From positions 9,276,001 through 9,340,000 of the forward strand of contig NC_073354.2 of assembly GCF_027580225.2 (NCBI RefSeq): a DNA stretch of 64,000 bases. Direction: 5' to 3'. The notes beneath the pieces were generated by a model, which was given only the letters and a program-made list of their open reading frames with translations, ran no database searches and was not told the DNA's origin. The position numbers and the translations under genes were made by a program. Source of the DNA: Misgurnus anguillicaudatus (lineage: Eukaryota; Chordata; Actinopteri; Cypriniformes; Cobitidae). Shown in pieces: positions 12,201 to 24,028 of this stretch (position 1 is its first letter; each line of letters begins with the position of its first letter).

Positions 12201-15200
12201 GTTGTTCAAACACAGAACCACCTTAGTCAACCTAATCCTTTCTCAACAAACTGCATAAACCCCAGTTTTCCTTCTGTCACCTCTCATATAACTGCTCCCC
12301 CCACAGGCCATATCCAAACCAATGGAATGGACAACATATTGGATCCCATTGTGACCTCTCAACTTGGAAATGGTACAAATCAGTCTCAAATGCCATCTGG
12401 CCACTCATGGGACTCCAGGAACAATTCATTGCCCCAACAACAGACATGTCATTCCCAGGCAATGACTCAAAACATGAACACCATGTCAAATAGTAATTTT
12501 ACTCCTCACTTGGACACAGCTTCTAGTGAAAATCCCCTGCATAGAGGAATGCACTATATTACTCTACAATCACAGAATGATTCTAACATTTCACCTGCGC
12601 CAATACCAGTGGAGAGTGTTCAAAAGCTAAATGGACCCACCAATCACAGTTTGCATTCACTTGGCAACATCCATCCACCTCAACAAGTCATGTGTCCTAA
12701 TATGATGGGAGTTGGTAATTCTGTAGCAAATCCAACTTTGTCCTCTGCTCAAACGTCTGTGTTACCCTCTTACACTGACAGACTGAACAGTTCAATTCCT
12801 AAAGATTCATCCGTATCTTCCTACTGTCAACAAACAAGCAATGATACTTTCTCTGGAGTAACACACACTGAGTGTGTTGTGAAGATGGAAAGGGAGAAGG
12901 ATCCAAATTTACATATACCACTATCAAGCAATGGAGCTGCCCCATTAGATGAGAGTTCTTCTCATAATAACACTGGACATGTGTCAGACGCCAAGGTAAA
13001 GAAAAAGGTCAAACGAAACAGAAAAACAAAGTACCCATCCATTATTAAAGATGGAAAGTTTATTTGTTGCAGGTGCTTTCGAGAATTTCCAAGTCCTAAA
13101 TCTCTTGGAGGGCACTTATCAAAGCGTTCTTATTGCAAATCATTTGAGGAAACTGACCTAACGAATGATCTTCCCAGCTCCTTTCTTGATCTTCTCAATT
13201 CACCTCATCCAACACCTTCCTCATATGTGAACCTGGAACTGTCTGTGCACCCACCAGTAAAAGGCCCTCTTGATCCGAAACTATTTCCCAATGTCACTTA
13301 TCCCCAAGCTAATGGTTCCATTCACACGAACAATGATAAACGGATAGAAGAAGTGTTCAGGCAAAGCACATCAAATTTGTGTGTGAGCTCTGGACAAGAA
13401 CAACAGATGCTTCCTGATGCCGGCAGGGTGTATACTCAAAGCAATCGCATGTCAGAAACTAGTGTTATACAGCACACAGATAGTGTAAAACATCAACTAC
13501 AAGCAAGTTACCCAGAGCTGTCCAACCCTATTTTTAATGATGGTCTTAGCGATCCTCTTCTTTCTCAGTTGTTAGCTGAGGACCACTCTGCATCCTCTCC
13601 GGGTAGTGGATCTTCAGATCATGTCAGTCAAATTCTTCAAGCTAAAAGTATAAATAAAATGAAAGAGAGCAAGGACAAAACATCTGTCGTCAATGCAAAT
13701 GAGTTATCAAATGATGGACTTCTGGCAGCCATGGCCAGTCTTGCTCATAATTTAGTGTCTGAAAAGAGTGTCAAAGAAAGACTGCGTGAACAGATATTGG
13801 CTGGAGACCCCAACAAAAAACCCAGCAGTTTGCCTGGTGAATCAAGTGTTGAAAGTCCCTGCTCGCAAATGTCTGTAGCAAGTCCGGTGACTGGAGATAT
13901 GCAGCGTAGCTCAAACGTTATTCAGAATGTGGCTCAAAATGAACAGGAAATTTTGGGAAATGCTGCTGGGAGTTCTGCCAAAACTGTTCTGGAGTTGGGA
14001 GACATCAATCCGAACGAGGGCTTAGTTCAAACCAAGTCCTCTGCCTCGGTAGGACCTGCTGTGAATGACCAAATCACAGCCAAAGTGGACGAAATCTTAG
14101 AAATTCAAAAGGCTTTTGAGAAGCTTAACCTAGACAGAGATATCAATGAAGATAGCAGCACTGTCAGTGGTCCTACCGTGAATGACGAGAAGCCTAATAA
14201 GCCAGTAGAGTCCAAAGGTTCACCCACTGAGATACCAAGTTTTGTGAAACCATTTGGATGTGATGCAAAGGGTTGTACTTACAGAGCAATGACAAAAGAT
14301 GCTCTTATTAAACATCTCATCAAACTGCACAATTACACAGATGACATGCTCGCTCAGTTAAAAGACCAGTTTAATGTTGCCCCTTTCACCTGTCAAAAAT
14401 GTTCCAAGGCATTCACACGCAACTCCAACCTCAGAGCTCATTATCAAACAATTCATAATTTTTCACAGGAAGATTTGAAGAAAATGAAAATGAATCATCA
14501 GTCGATTCAAATGCCGAAGGAGAGTGACACAGGAAGCCCTTGCCCAGTGCCAGAATTTGTGTCCAATCAAGTGAATAACATGCCACTTCCAGATGTGCGT
14601 CAACAGCAAGAAGCTGCTACAGTTACATCAAAGTCCTTGAAAGTGAATAAAATCAAAAAATCTAAATGCGTCATCCCATCACTTGTCCAGCAACCTGCTG
14701 TCGTTCCTCAAGGCAAACGTCTTGCTATAAAAAAACAGGCAGTAACTTGGGAAATTCCGATTCCTATACAGCCTTCAGTCATTGTGTCTGGTCATTCTTC
14801 AGTAAATCCAAAAGTAGATCAGCCTCCTAATACATGGTGCCCTGGTCAGGTGCATGGCTCCCCTCTTAAAGAACTTCTACCTATGCCTCCCTTAACCCAA
14901 AACCCGTCAGCACCTGCAAAAAAAGCAAATAAGTCAGTTGACATGAAGCCCAAACCTAGCAAGCCCCGACCGGCAAAGCCAAAAGAATCTCCCAAAAAAA
15001 TAAAAGAGAAAAAAGTAGAAAATGATGATGCATTTAGTCCCTACAGACCTTATCGTTGTGTTCACCATGGCTGTGTGGCGGCATTTACAATTCAGCAGAA
15101 TTTGATTCTACATTACAAAGCGGTGCATCAGTCGGCTTTGCCTAAATTTGAGGTGAACAATCAAGATGAGCAAAACGATGAGGAGACAGAGGAAAAGAGT

Positions 15201-16712
15201 AAGAATGAGGAGAATGAGGACACTCCAGATAGTGAAATTAAGGAGGTGGATGAGTTCAGGTGTCAAGTCAAAGACTGTTCTTGTATTTTCCAATCAGTTC
15301 CAGACTTGCTTCAGCATTACCTTCAGCTGCACAAGTTAACCCTCGAGAAAGCAGGTGCCATGATGTGTAGCATCAATCTGGGCCGGTTTCAGTGTGATCA
15401 GCCAGACTGCTCTGAGACTTTTACAGGCTTCTGGAAGTACGTCAATCATGTCGATACAGAGCATAAAGATATAAAAATCTCTCAAGTTGATGCTGTGGAG
15501 GGCTTGTTCAGATGTCAGGTGGAGGGTTGTGAATGTGCTTACAGCACACGGTCAAATCTACTGCGGCACACCATGAAGAAACACCATGATGTTTACAAAC
15601 GACTGCTCATGAACCCACAAGAAGGCAAGCGGGTTAAACTCGGTCGTCCAAGGAAAAATCCTTTGGACGTCGTTGAAAAAGAAAACCGCGAAACGAACAA
15701 GAAGCCAATAAAAAAGGGGTGTCTGAAAAAGAAAAAAGATAAGAAAAACAATTGGACCAAATATGGAAAGCCCATTTTGAAAACACAGGAAGAAGCTTCT
15801 GCGATGTGCACAAAAAGATTACAACTGCAGTACGCTTGTATGATAAAGGGCTGTGAAACTGTGACCGGTTCAGAAAGAAATATAATGAAACATTACCTGC
15901 AGCATGGTCTCCCAAAACAGTACCTGGAGGAACAGAGAAGCAACTTTATATACTGTAAAAAGTTACCCCGATCCAGATATAAAGGGGTCGCGTCCAGAAG
16001 TGACGACACTGATAAATCTGCGGAGAGCTCAATCGAGACGTCTGATAACGAGGAAACTGTTGAGCCGGGTCCGAGCGAATCTGAGTTCTCAAAACCCACA
16101 TCTGAGAAAGAAAGCACGGAGGATGCAGATCTGTCGGACATTAAGCCTTCCACAGACACGTGTTCAGAGATATCGGTAGTGGTGAAACGCCGGAGGGGAC
16201 GCCCACGCAAAGGCGATGGCAAAACAGACAGATCGTTAGGACGTAACAGGACGACAAGGCCGAGGACCGTGAGAAGCTGTGCTGTGAATTATCTGGACGT
16301 AAACTCTGATTCCACCTCCTCTAGCGCTACTCTGACCCAGGAGGATGTCTCTGATCAAAACACACCATTGAATTCGTTCAAGCCCATGGGATTTGAGGTG
16401 TCCTTTCTTCAGTTTCTTAAGGAATCAAGGACATCCAATAAGCGAAAGGCAACAGTACCGATAAATGGAAGTTCATGTAAACGGATGGCTGCTTTCCATC
16501 TAAAGACCGCGACAGTGGTGTGCAGAAGATCCGATGCAATAATGCCCTCACGGGATGTCCTCCAACATGTTGAATTTAAAAATCCCCAAAAGTTGACTTC
16601 TCTCAGCAATGTCACGTTTGAAGTGCATAAAGTCTTTTCTGATGTCCTTGAACTTCTGCTCAAACAGCTTCATGAAATGCGACCCACAGTGATTCTTGAA
16701 AAAGAAAATTAA
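3214..16712 (+). CDS. znf292: Zinc finger protein 292 (znf292), 8 coding exons
   Basis: Coding exons: 3214-3375, 7539-7693, 8091-8169, 8340-8475, 8558-8760, 8977-9113, 9569-9710 and 9804-16712. All junctions are GT-AG and in phase, giving about 2640 aa (human about 2720). The start reads MADEEAEQ in a strong Kozak context, as in human ZNF292. Residues 1-500 form the helical N-terminal region, with SYCAWELTLFW and TQWPFDPEFWDWKTLKR typical of the family. About 16 C2H2 fingers follow: two at ~538-586, five at ~661-811, singles at ~1071 and ~1424, two at ~1822-1890, four at ~2088-2265, one at ~2349. AT-hook-like GRPRK motifs lie at ~2284 and ~2467. The C-terminal block SFKPMGFEVSFLQFLKES is also conserved. 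The family is nuclear and DNA-binding and acts as a transcriptional regulator. Teleosts may hold a and b paralogues; I cannot tell which this is. Confidence 0.97.
3741..3850. repeat. Imperfect tandem repeat, GCAGTGAATGACAGATGATG-type units
   Basis: Three successive units each begin with a variant of GTGCAGTGAATGACAG and run into GATGAT-rich tracts. It is in intron 1 of znf292. No functional signal is apparent. Confidence 0.65.
4009..4247. mobile_element. hAT-like non-autonomous element in znf292 intron 1
   Basis: The termini are TAGGGGTGTGACGGAT and ATCCGTTACGCCCCTA, a near-perfect terminal inverted repeat of the hAT style. It is about 239 bp with no coding capacity. It sits between two copies of an approximately 75 bp direct repeat (3918-3999 and 4248-4316), both starting CCATTTTTGCTTTGT and both containing GGCCCCTTAAAACCTT. 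A clean 8-bp target duplication is not visible. Confidence 0.65.
4317..5930. other. znf292 intron 1, middle part
   Basis: AT-rich intron sequence with no recognisable exon, RNA gene or intact mobile element. A TAGGGGTGTGATGAGACACT stretch near 5752 resembles one hAT terminus, but no partner end was found. Confidence 0.5.
5935..6932. mobile_element. Possible hAT-like element interrupted by a second one
   Basis: The left end is TAGGGATTTACCAATTG and the right end is CTGATTGGAGCATCCCTA, giving a terminal inverted repeat of TAGGGAT plus an ATTGG/CCAAT block. Flanking 8-bp sequences do not clearly match. A complete hAT-like element (6039-6337) lies inside. The part after about 6680 also resembles 26700-26800 (CTTATTAAAA then AACTCTACC), so the outer unit may be composite. 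Confidence 0.4.
6039..6337. mobile_element. Complete hAT-like MITE with exact 8-bp target duplication
   Basis: The element is 299 bp. Its ends are TAGGCATGGGCCGGTA and the inverted match CGGCCCATGCCTA, and it is flanked by TTGATGAC at 6031-6038 and again at 6338-6345. Perfect 8-bp target duplications with TAG-CTA termini are diagnostic of hAT transposition. It lies in znf292 intron 1 and has no coding capacity. Confidence 0.85.
9209..9498. mobile_element. hAT-like MITE in znf292 intron 6
   Basis: The termini are CAGGGCTGCGCAGTACAA and TATTGTGCAGCCCTA. Flanks are GTCAAAAA (9201-9208) and GTTAAAAA (9499-9506), a 7/8 match consistent with an aged target duplication. About 290 bp, no reading frame. 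It makes up most of the intron between exons 6 and 7. Confidence 0.75.
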
Positions 16713-17586
16713 TTTACATAAACTTTTGTTGTCAGAACTCAGGATTAAGGTTCATTGCTGCAAACCGGTGTCTAGTCAAATGGTTTTATCTATGGTATGA
16801 CTGCATATGGACTGAATGCAGAACAGCTGTTGCTCGTCGAAGGAGCTGTGGAATTTGTTTTAATTGTAGAAAACACTACGTGCCCTTGATCTTAATGACC
16901 CCTATAGTATGATGTTTATAACTTGTCAAGACAGCTTGTGTATGTTAACCTCACGTGATAGTTGCAGTAGGTGATGAAATACCTCTAAAGCATGCGTGTC
17001 CTTATATAAAGCCCATCAGCACATTTTTCTTGCCTTGATTTTGGTTCCTTTATTATTTGTTTTGAGTATTGGATAGGCTCATGACTTTGTAATATTCTAT
17101 TGGACTTTTTCTATCCAAACTGAAAGTGATTCATGATCATTTCTGAGGTTATGTGCTGTGTAAGAATTGTAACCGTTTTGGTCATGTTTACCTTGTAAAT
17201 TTAAAAATTTGTCAAAAATGTTGTCTGGTTCTTTGATCAACTACTGCCACCAGCAGTCTGTATGTTACTTAATAGATACCACTTTAATACAGCTTGCATT
17301 TTCTTACTTTGTCTTGGACTCATTCTTAATGACAAAGTTTGATTTTTACACGTATTTAGTCATTCAGCAGATGCATCTTTCCAAAGTGACTGGCGATTCA
17401 TTTTAGTGCCAGTAGTACAATATTTTAAGTTTTGTCACAACATTGTGTTAACAAGTAGTGTTAGCAAGTACACAGGGAGATGAAGGAAAGAGCGAATTAG
17501 TCTAGATTTTTTGCACTTCTGTTAACCATCATCCTGATCCGAGTAGTTCAAAATTCGATTAGTATCGATCTTTTCAGTGGCCATTA
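16713..17586 (+). other. znf292 3' UTR and downstream sequence
   Basis: AT-rich sequence directly after the znf292 stop codon, expected to hold the 3' UTR. I do not see one convincing polyadenylation signal. A short segment near 17360-17395 (ATTCAGCAGATGCATCTTTCCAAAGTGAC) resembles the dispersed SINE-like block found at 23090-23130. Confidence 0.5.
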
Positions 17587-17792
17587 TACACTTTCAGAGA
17601 AAAAGTTACAAAAGTTGCCACTGGGGTGGTACCTTTAAATAAGGCCCTAATACCTATTATTTAGGTACCGGTTTGTACCTTTAAGTATGTACCTTAGCGG
17701 TACCATGTGCACCTGGCTTTTAGGTACGAAAGTGTACTGCTTGAGAAGGTACCACCGCAGTGACAACTTTGGTACATTTTTTTGAGAGTGTA
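17587..17792. repeat. Palindromic MITE rich in GGTACC motifs
   Basis: The left end runs TACACTTTCAGAGAAAAAG followed by GCCACTGGGGTGGTACC; the right end runs GGTACCACCGCAGTGACAAC followed by TTTTTTGAGAGTGTA. It is 206 bp with arms of 50 bp or more and several internal GGTACC-type motifs. The TA at the ends fits a Tc1/mariner-like target, but this is not proven. Confidence 0.75.
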
Positions 17793-17979
17793 CAAGGAGA
17801 GCAGGTTGGATGATGCCATTACATACATAATGAAGGCAAGTGAGAACGTTATCAAGCTGTAAAATTACAATATTTACTATAAAATAACAGAGAGAATCAT
17901 TGAAAGAACCACTTGATGAAAACACTGTTAACAGATCTCACAGTAATTTGTACAATTTTACGAGTTGGCTATTTTGAAT

Positions 17980-18328
17980 CCCATATGGCAAATATATATA
18001 TATATATATATATTCAAATATAATTTTAGATATATTTCAAAATATACAAAAAATGCCCAAAAAATATATGTACTGAAATATATATTGAAAATATTTTTCA
18101 CATATATTATTGCCCATTTTTGTATTTTTTATATTATTTAATATTTTTAAGCATTTAAATATTCACTTTGCATTGGAAGAAAAATGTATCTTACAAACCT
18201 GTAAACAACCGGAAACTGAAAAAATATACTTATAATTTTATACAAACATATAGACTTTATACGTATACTTTATACATTTTATTCAAACTTTTTGTTTGGC
18301 CAGAAAAAAATATTTTTTGCCGTATGGG
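17980..18328. mobile_element. AT-rich terminal-inverted-repeat element, copy A
   Basis: The ends CCCATATGGCAAA and TTTTGCCGTATGGG are inverted repeats. The interior is AT-rich with an (AT)n run at 17995-18013. A second copy, split by another insertion, is at 36952-37756. No coding capacity. Confidence 0.65.
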
Positions 18329-18740
18329 ATGTAAAATTAGAAACGGATTTGTTGCCCCTGAAATACGTTTTAAATTATTTGTTAATATGAAGGTTAAAAC
18401 AAAGCTTTACCCTTCTAAAAAAAACAATAGACACCATCACAGAAATTCTATTGGATTTATTGGTTTTAATGGGATTTTTATTGGTTGTATTGGAAACTAT
18501 AAGGGTCTCTGTTGGTCTCTCCTGGTATGTGTTGGGTTCTATTGGTGGGGCCATTAAATCCTAATGGAATATGTCCTAAAACACTACAAAATGAAATGAT
18601 AAAAGCTAATGGTTCCTATTGGTATTTTAATGGAAACCATTAGGAATTTCTGTAATGGTTTAATTATTTTTTTTCAGCAGGGTACTTTTTACAAAATTAA
18701 TTTAGCATATATTTTAAACCATATTTTTGGCCAAATAATT

Positions 18741-18960
18741 TTACAAAATTTAAAAAATATATAGAGTAATGAAACCCCGCCCCTAACACAATGTCATTGG
18801 ACGAAATCAAATTGTTCAGAAATATATGTGGATGTATGATGGGATGAATTCGTACAAAATTTAAAAAATATAAACAGTAATGAAACCCTGCCCCTAACGC
18901 AACGTCATTGGGCGAAATCAGATTGTTCAGAATGTGGATGTATGAATTAATACGAATTCG
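18741..18960. repeat. Two tandem copies of a ~110 bp repeat
   Basis: Each unit starts ACAAAATTTAAAAAATATA and continues through GTAATGAAACCC, GCCCCTAAC, a GTCATTGG(A/G)CGAAATCA segment and TTGTTCAGAA. Units begin at about 18741 and 18853 and differ by a few substitutions and a short deletion. The adjacent ACGAATTCG and ATACGTACGAATT look like remnants of further units. Confidence 0.75.
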
Positions 18961-19103
18961 ACACCTCGTAAAATACGTACGAATTGTCATAAGATTGTGT
19001 TGTAACAGACGATGTTGGTTATCAGTCTGGCTGCTAATCTGTCCATGACTACTTTTATTGCACAAATGATGCAATGACCAACCTTAAGTCTTTGACAAAG
19101 TTA

Positions 19104-19109
19104 TTTATT
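19104..19109 (-). promoter_or_regulatory. Likely polyadenylation signal of gjb7
   Basis: AATAAA on the minus strand (TTTATT on plus), about 90 bp after the connexin stop codon. It is the nearest canonical signal downstream of the gene. Confidence 0.45.
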
Positions 19110-19197
19110 TTGGAATTGTTAACACTTCACTTTTCCTGGTTTAAATAATCCACTGTGACGTAGCCACATTTCACTGAAAATATTCCCAACATATATT

Positions 19198-19992
19198 TCA
19201 TGTGGCATTAAAGGTTGGGTTTTCTTTCTCTGCCGATGCTGAATGAAGGCCACCATCATTAGATGTTGATAAAAGCTTTGGGGCGGCTGAACCAACAGTC
19301 ATCACAGACGGAGGTCGACTGCGACCGACGACTTTTTCGTTCACAGAAATGTACTTTCTACTGAAACACTTCCAACACTGTTTAGATATAATGTACAGCA
19401 TCTCCACCACGTTCAGTACGATGCAGAGTATAGATGTGCATCCCATAATATAAAGAAAGATTTTTTTCTCCGTGGCTTTAGAAATGTAGCAATCCACAGT
19501 ATTGGGGCATGGGCTCTCCTCACACTGAAGTAATCGAGGGACGTTAAAGCCGCTGTACAGGAAATAGAAAGCGAGTAGAGTCCCCACCTCGAATGAGGTT
19601 TTAAGGACCAAACTCATGATGTAGGTGAAGAGCAAACCTCCGTCTATGCTGCTCGTGCTCTGGTACAGTCGCCTCTTGTGTTTGCTCTCGCGGTGTTCTC
19701 GGTAAGCCACGTGCAGCGCCACCAACAGCGACGGTGTGGAGACCGTGATCAGCTGAATAGCCCACAGTCTCACCTGAGAGATGGGGAAGAAATGGTCGAA
19801 GCAGACCTGCTCGCAGCCCGGCTGCTGTGTGTTACACACGAACTCTTTAAACTCATCCTTCCACACCTGCTCGGCGGCGGCCACGAACACCAGGATCCGG
19901 AACACGAAGAGGATGGAGAGCCAAACCCGTCCGATGACTGTCGAGTATTTGTTTACTCCGCTCAACACGTTCTCCAGAAATCCCCAGTTCAT
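19198..19992 (-). CDS. gjb7: Connexin, beta group, gap junction protein beta 7 (gjb7)
   Basis: A single coding exon of 264 aa, usual for connexins. It starts [18 protein letters not shown], the conserved N-terminal helix. Four membrane segments lie at about 20-40, 76-96, 120-146 and 178-202. The first extracellular loop has Cys53, Cys60 and Cys64 (C-x6-C-x3-C) with the family signature [20 protein letters not shown]; the second has Cys157, Cys162 and Cys168 (C-x4-C-x5-C). The tail after about 205 is short and Ser/Lys-rich. Connexins form hexameric hemichannels and gap junctions in the plasma membrane. The loops and the location next to znf292 match GJB7 (Cx25). On the minus strand an acceptor (TTTCAG) directly before 20033 shows that the coding exon is preceded by an intron in the 5' UTR. 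Confidence 0.93.
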   Translation of the reverse strand: MNWGFLENVLSGVNKYSTVIGRVWLSILFVFRILVFVAAAEQVWKDEFKEFVCNTQQPGCEQVCFDHFFPISQVRLWAIQLITVSTPSLLVALHVAYREHRESKHKRRLYQSTSSIDGGLLFTYIMSLVLKTSFEVGTLLAFYFLYSGFNVPRLLQCEESPCPNTVDCYISKATEKKIFLYIMGCTSILCIVLNVVEMLYIISKQCWKCFSRKYISVNEKVVGRSRPPSVMTVGSAAPKLLSTSNDGGLHSASAEKENPTFNAT

Positions 19993-20518
19993 CTTCTGTC
20001 GGCTGTCATCGGGCTGTCGGTGTAAAAATCACCCTGAAATCAACAGGAGAGGTTTTGTTCTGGTCAAATTTGCTTATGAGACAGGAACCTCCGGAAAGTT
20101 TGCATTTTGCAAAATACATAAAAAGATAATTTCAGCTCAAAAAGTGCTTCTGCTGTATTCCATGAAAATAAATGTCTGTTCAATCTAAAATATGCTTGCA
20201 ATATTGGACAGAACAGTGTGTTCTGTGCAATTAAAAACAAGCCAGTACTTTTGTTTTGATATTTATGTGCCATTATATGAATATTTGGAGTATTGTAAAA
20301 CATTAAAAACCTCTTTAGAAAGATAAGCACCCCACTTTACACTAATCTGAAAAAGTGCTTCATAAATGAGAATAATACAGCAGAAGAGAATTAGAGATAA
20401 ATTAATACAAATGTGCTACTATATGAACAGTAAATACTCATGTCATCGTATACAGATGATCAGACTTTTGCAAATAAAATACTGGTATGCACGTCTTAGA
20501 GAAATAGGTCTTATTTAC

Positions 20519-20640
20519 CTGTGAATTTGGTCAGATTCCTCTTTTCTGCTGTTTTCTCTGTTTGGTAAAGACTGAAGAGTGCCTCTCTGCTATTTGATAG
20601 TCAAATACACCTGGCGTAGGTGCCGCACCTGTTTGGTTTC
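20519..20640 (-). promoter_or_regulatory. Probable gjb7 5' non-coding exon and promoter region
   Basis: On the minus strand a strong donor, CACAG followed by GTAAATAAG, occurs at 20519/20518, and an acceptor lies 35-41 bp upstream of the gjb7 start. This matches the usual connexin layout of one 5' non-coding exon plus one coding exon. The exon start and the promoter position are not determined. Confidence 0.45.
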
Positions 20641-22140
20641 CATGGGAGAGCTCCTATGTCAATGGAAACACTTCAAGCCAACCAGAGTAATAATGGACCA
20701 ATCAGATGCTTTATCGCAGTACATGATTCCTGGTAAACAGAACATGTGATGATTTCGTATCCTACTGCAGTGTTATCACTGTAAACACTCACTGTGGGTT
20801 GTGTTCAACTTAACTCATCAGATGAACACACACACACACACACTTGTGTCCTTGGTGTAATGTTACTGCAGCGTACAGTAGTTTCTTCATTTCAGTCTCA
20901 TCTCAACAGTTTAAGCAGCACATTTTTGTGGAGCTTTGCTAAGAAAACTATATTTAAAAAACTATATTTGACATAACATGCATTGTGAGTTAAATATTGT
21001 TTGGAGCCGAAAAGAAATGAGTTTGTATTTTACTGGCAGTTTGTTGATGTGATAAAGGAAACAGATGTCATTTCAGTCATCTAACACAACTTCCACTGAT
21101 AGTGGAGCGTCATCTTCCTCATTTGACCACAAACAGAAACATCACAGTATTATTATACAAATCTATATTCTTTCAAGCACTTCCTTTAAGGTCAAAAATA
21201 TGTTTAATGTTGAAGTTTGGTAAGTTAATCTTTTCATTCCCATAACATTTGTTTATTTAAAGTGACTGATATGGGCCTTACATATCATTTGTAAGTTAAG
21301 CTTTAATGTTACTGTGTTGGCTGTTCCTCAATCTAAAAAAGAAGTCAAAAGGGAATTGGGTGATTCTGGCGAAATTAGGCTCATGAGGTGTCATGAAACA
21401 TTTTGATAAAAAAAGTAAATGCAAAGTAAGAGTATCAAAATAAGATGCATACAGTTACAAACATTTCAATTTTGCACATGATCTCAAATGACATCATACA
21501 AACCAATTTTGTTTTTTTTCCCACATTTAAGGGGAAAATTTTCATTACCGCAACGTGTCCATGACTGGATTTGGGTTCTTTGACATGGAAATATTTATGA
21601 TTAAAAAAAAAAAAAACTTCAGTGCATGTTATACTATAAACATTTACAGTAAAGAAACATGTGGTATTTTTGGTGACCATTGCTATATGTAGAGACAATA
21701 ATAAGGAATATAAATGTGTCATCCTCCGCAACAATTTTCAATCATTGTTTAAGCCCTCAAAGAACACTTTCAAAAAAAAAAAAAATTGGTTGGAAGGGAC
21801 ATAATTGACTGTGACACTTAAGATGGCTACCAGCTAAGCAATTCTTATTTTTTCTCCCCAGATAAAAGTTGAAATTTTGTTTGTTATAGTACCTAGACAA
21901 CTTTTTGGTTCTCATTAACAAACATGAGTTTGTAAATGCATGTATTTAATGTAATATCATGTTGCGGTAATGATAATTTTTGATAATGATAATTTTAACA
22001 ATGTAAATAAATCTATATGAAATATTTTTTTAAATCCTCTAAAAATAATGATTATAGTAAGTTCAGACCTTAATCTTATATGTGCAAAAAAAAAAAAAAC
22101 TTTTGGCTTCAGGGCTTTTTAAAAATTCTGATGCTGCCTA
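20641..22140. other. Intergenic region between gjb7 and smim8, first part
   Basis: AT-rich sequence with a short (AC)n run at about 20826-20843 and several poly-A tracts (around 21604, 21771 and 22087). No exon-like reading frame with splice sites, RNA gene or intact element was found. Confidence 0.5.
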
Positions 22141-22142
22141 AA

Positions 22143-22442
22143 TCTGGACTTTGTGAGAATCACCCAATAGGGCTTTCTCTAGTAGCTCCTAAACTGTAGA
22201 ACAGTCTGCACCTTTATATTCACAATCTGCAGACTCCATCCAGAGGTTTTTAAGGTGTAGTTGAAGACTCATCTCTTCAGCCAGGCCTTTGAAGTAAGGG
22301 ATCTTTAATTTTGTTTACAGGAACCTTTTACACTTGTCCAGTCGCATGTAAGAGTTTTGTGAAATCTTTTCTGTTTTCCTTATTGTGCAGCACTATGGGC
22401 AACAAAGTTGCATTTAAATGTGCTATATTAATAAATAAAAGT
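22143..22442 (+). repeat. LINE 3'-end-like fragment
   Basis: Contains ACTCATCTCTTCAGCCAGGC followed by a tail ending AAATGTGCTATATTAATAAATAAA. This is the layout of the 3' end of fish L2/CR1-type retrotransposons: end of the second reading frame, then a short UTR with a TATAAATAAA-like tail. It is truncated and non-coding. Confidence 0.5.
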
Positions 22443-23085
22443 TCACAAAGGGTAGAATCAACTTCTCCTAACTGTGAGAATAGCAGGCATCCTCCCAGCC
22501 TTCAGGCACAAATTCAACATCCATCTTTTTAGAGATTTATTGTGTATATGCTGTGATGAATTTGTTTATATGTAAGTTAGTAGAACTGTAACAGAAGGTA
22601 CTGATCCAGGTTAGTGTCACTTATTGCAGAAAACTAATGTAACACAGGTGCACATTCAGTTTTAATGACTGGCCATAAATTACTGATGAGATCTGTGGCA
22701 CTGATCTTATTACCAGTGCAGAGACTGAATGTAGTCAAATACAGAATATTATACATTGTTTCCTTCATCAAACTACAGTAGATGTAGTGATGCTGCTTAC
22801 CATATATATGAATGATACATCAGTGCTTGTTATTCCATAAAATATCACTTACATATACACATATAAACATATCCTACACATGTAACAACTCAGCCTACGC
22901 TGACCATATCCAACACTTTTACTCTTAACACGTCTACTCCAACCACCTGTCATGTTGTGTCTGCCAGATAATTCACAGAAATTTACTGTATGTGATCCTG
23001 TGGTCTGTGTAATCCAATCTAAAGTTTCATGATCTAACGATGAGAATAGGAATTTCATTTCACTCGTTGATTTTAATCCTTGATT

Positions 23086-23185
23086 TCATTTGGGCATTTA
23101 ACAGATGCTTTTATCCAAAGCAACTTACAAAGATTAGGAAACAAGAAAGCGATTTGTCATAGGGAGGCAATAATACAAGTGCTTA
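23086..23185 (+). repeat. Dispersed SINE/LINE-type conserved block
   Basis: Contains GCATTTAACAGATGCTTTTA then TCCAAAGCAACTTACAAAG and a segment with TAGGAAACAAG and TAGGGAGGCAATAA. The reverse complement of the same block is present at about 35226-35320. Blocks of this type are very common in teleost retroposons. Confidence 0.6.
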
Positions 23186-24028
23186 TGCCACGCTATAAAT
23201 GTTCAATCTTTGACATGACCATACACACTTAATATTAAAGACATCACAGTGTGTTATGTAGGATGAGTTTATAGTAAACAGTAGATCACAAATAACTTTA
23301 GCTGGGTTTTCACAGGCAAGGTCACAATTCAAATATTCTTGAATATCCAGTTTCACTTGAAAATACAGTCAGAGTGAAATTAATTCATTTCAACTCCCAT
23401 TCAGTGAAGGAAACGTAAAAGTTACAGAAATGACTAAATTACATAAAAAGTTTTGAAATATTTTACCTAATAGGAGGATAATGGGAATAAATTACCTGAT
23501 AGTTTGTATTAGTAACTATTTTAAATAACTGATCTGAGGACTGGTATCATTGTGCATGTTTTGCTGAGTCTTTCTCAGTGTAGGCTATTGCTGTGTAACT
23601 TTAAGATTTCTGTAACATTGTAACTACATTGTAAATTTATAGTTATATTGAAATTACCCAACATGAATGACCTTATTGTTAAAACACTAGCCTTTAACGC
23701 CCAACCATTCTACTGTTAAATGTGAATTTATTAAAAGTAACAGGACACAAATGTGCTTCAACTCTTAGCAAAACACCATCTCGATAATCCCTTCTGTTCA
23801 TCTGAATTTCAACTCGTCGATATTCTGCAGTAATGTTTTGTGGACGCTGGAGGGCGCTGTGATTTTACTCTGAAGCGTGTAAACTCTCTGTGCTCTCTTT
23901 ATTTCCAGTGCTTTATCCAACATGTCGTCCGCCTGTGCATGAAAACAACAGAAGCGATATTCACAGCGCAGTTTATGAAGTGAAGGGAGGTCTTCTTTAT
24001 TAAAGGGAGTTTATTAAGTGAACGAACC

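Noticed and set aside
15593..16222. Several minus-strand frames of 72-109 aa
   Set aside because: They are antisense shadows of the Lys/Ser-rich end of znf292.
18168..18557. A 129-aa open frame
   Set aside because: It crosses the right end of an AT-rich inverted-repeat element and has low-complexity Asn/Lys/Tyr composition.
19678..20188. Two plus-strand open frames of 115 and 135 aa
   Set aside because: They lie opposite the gjb7 coding exon and its upstream flank; the connexin frame carries all family motifs, and the plus frames have no homology signal or splice context.
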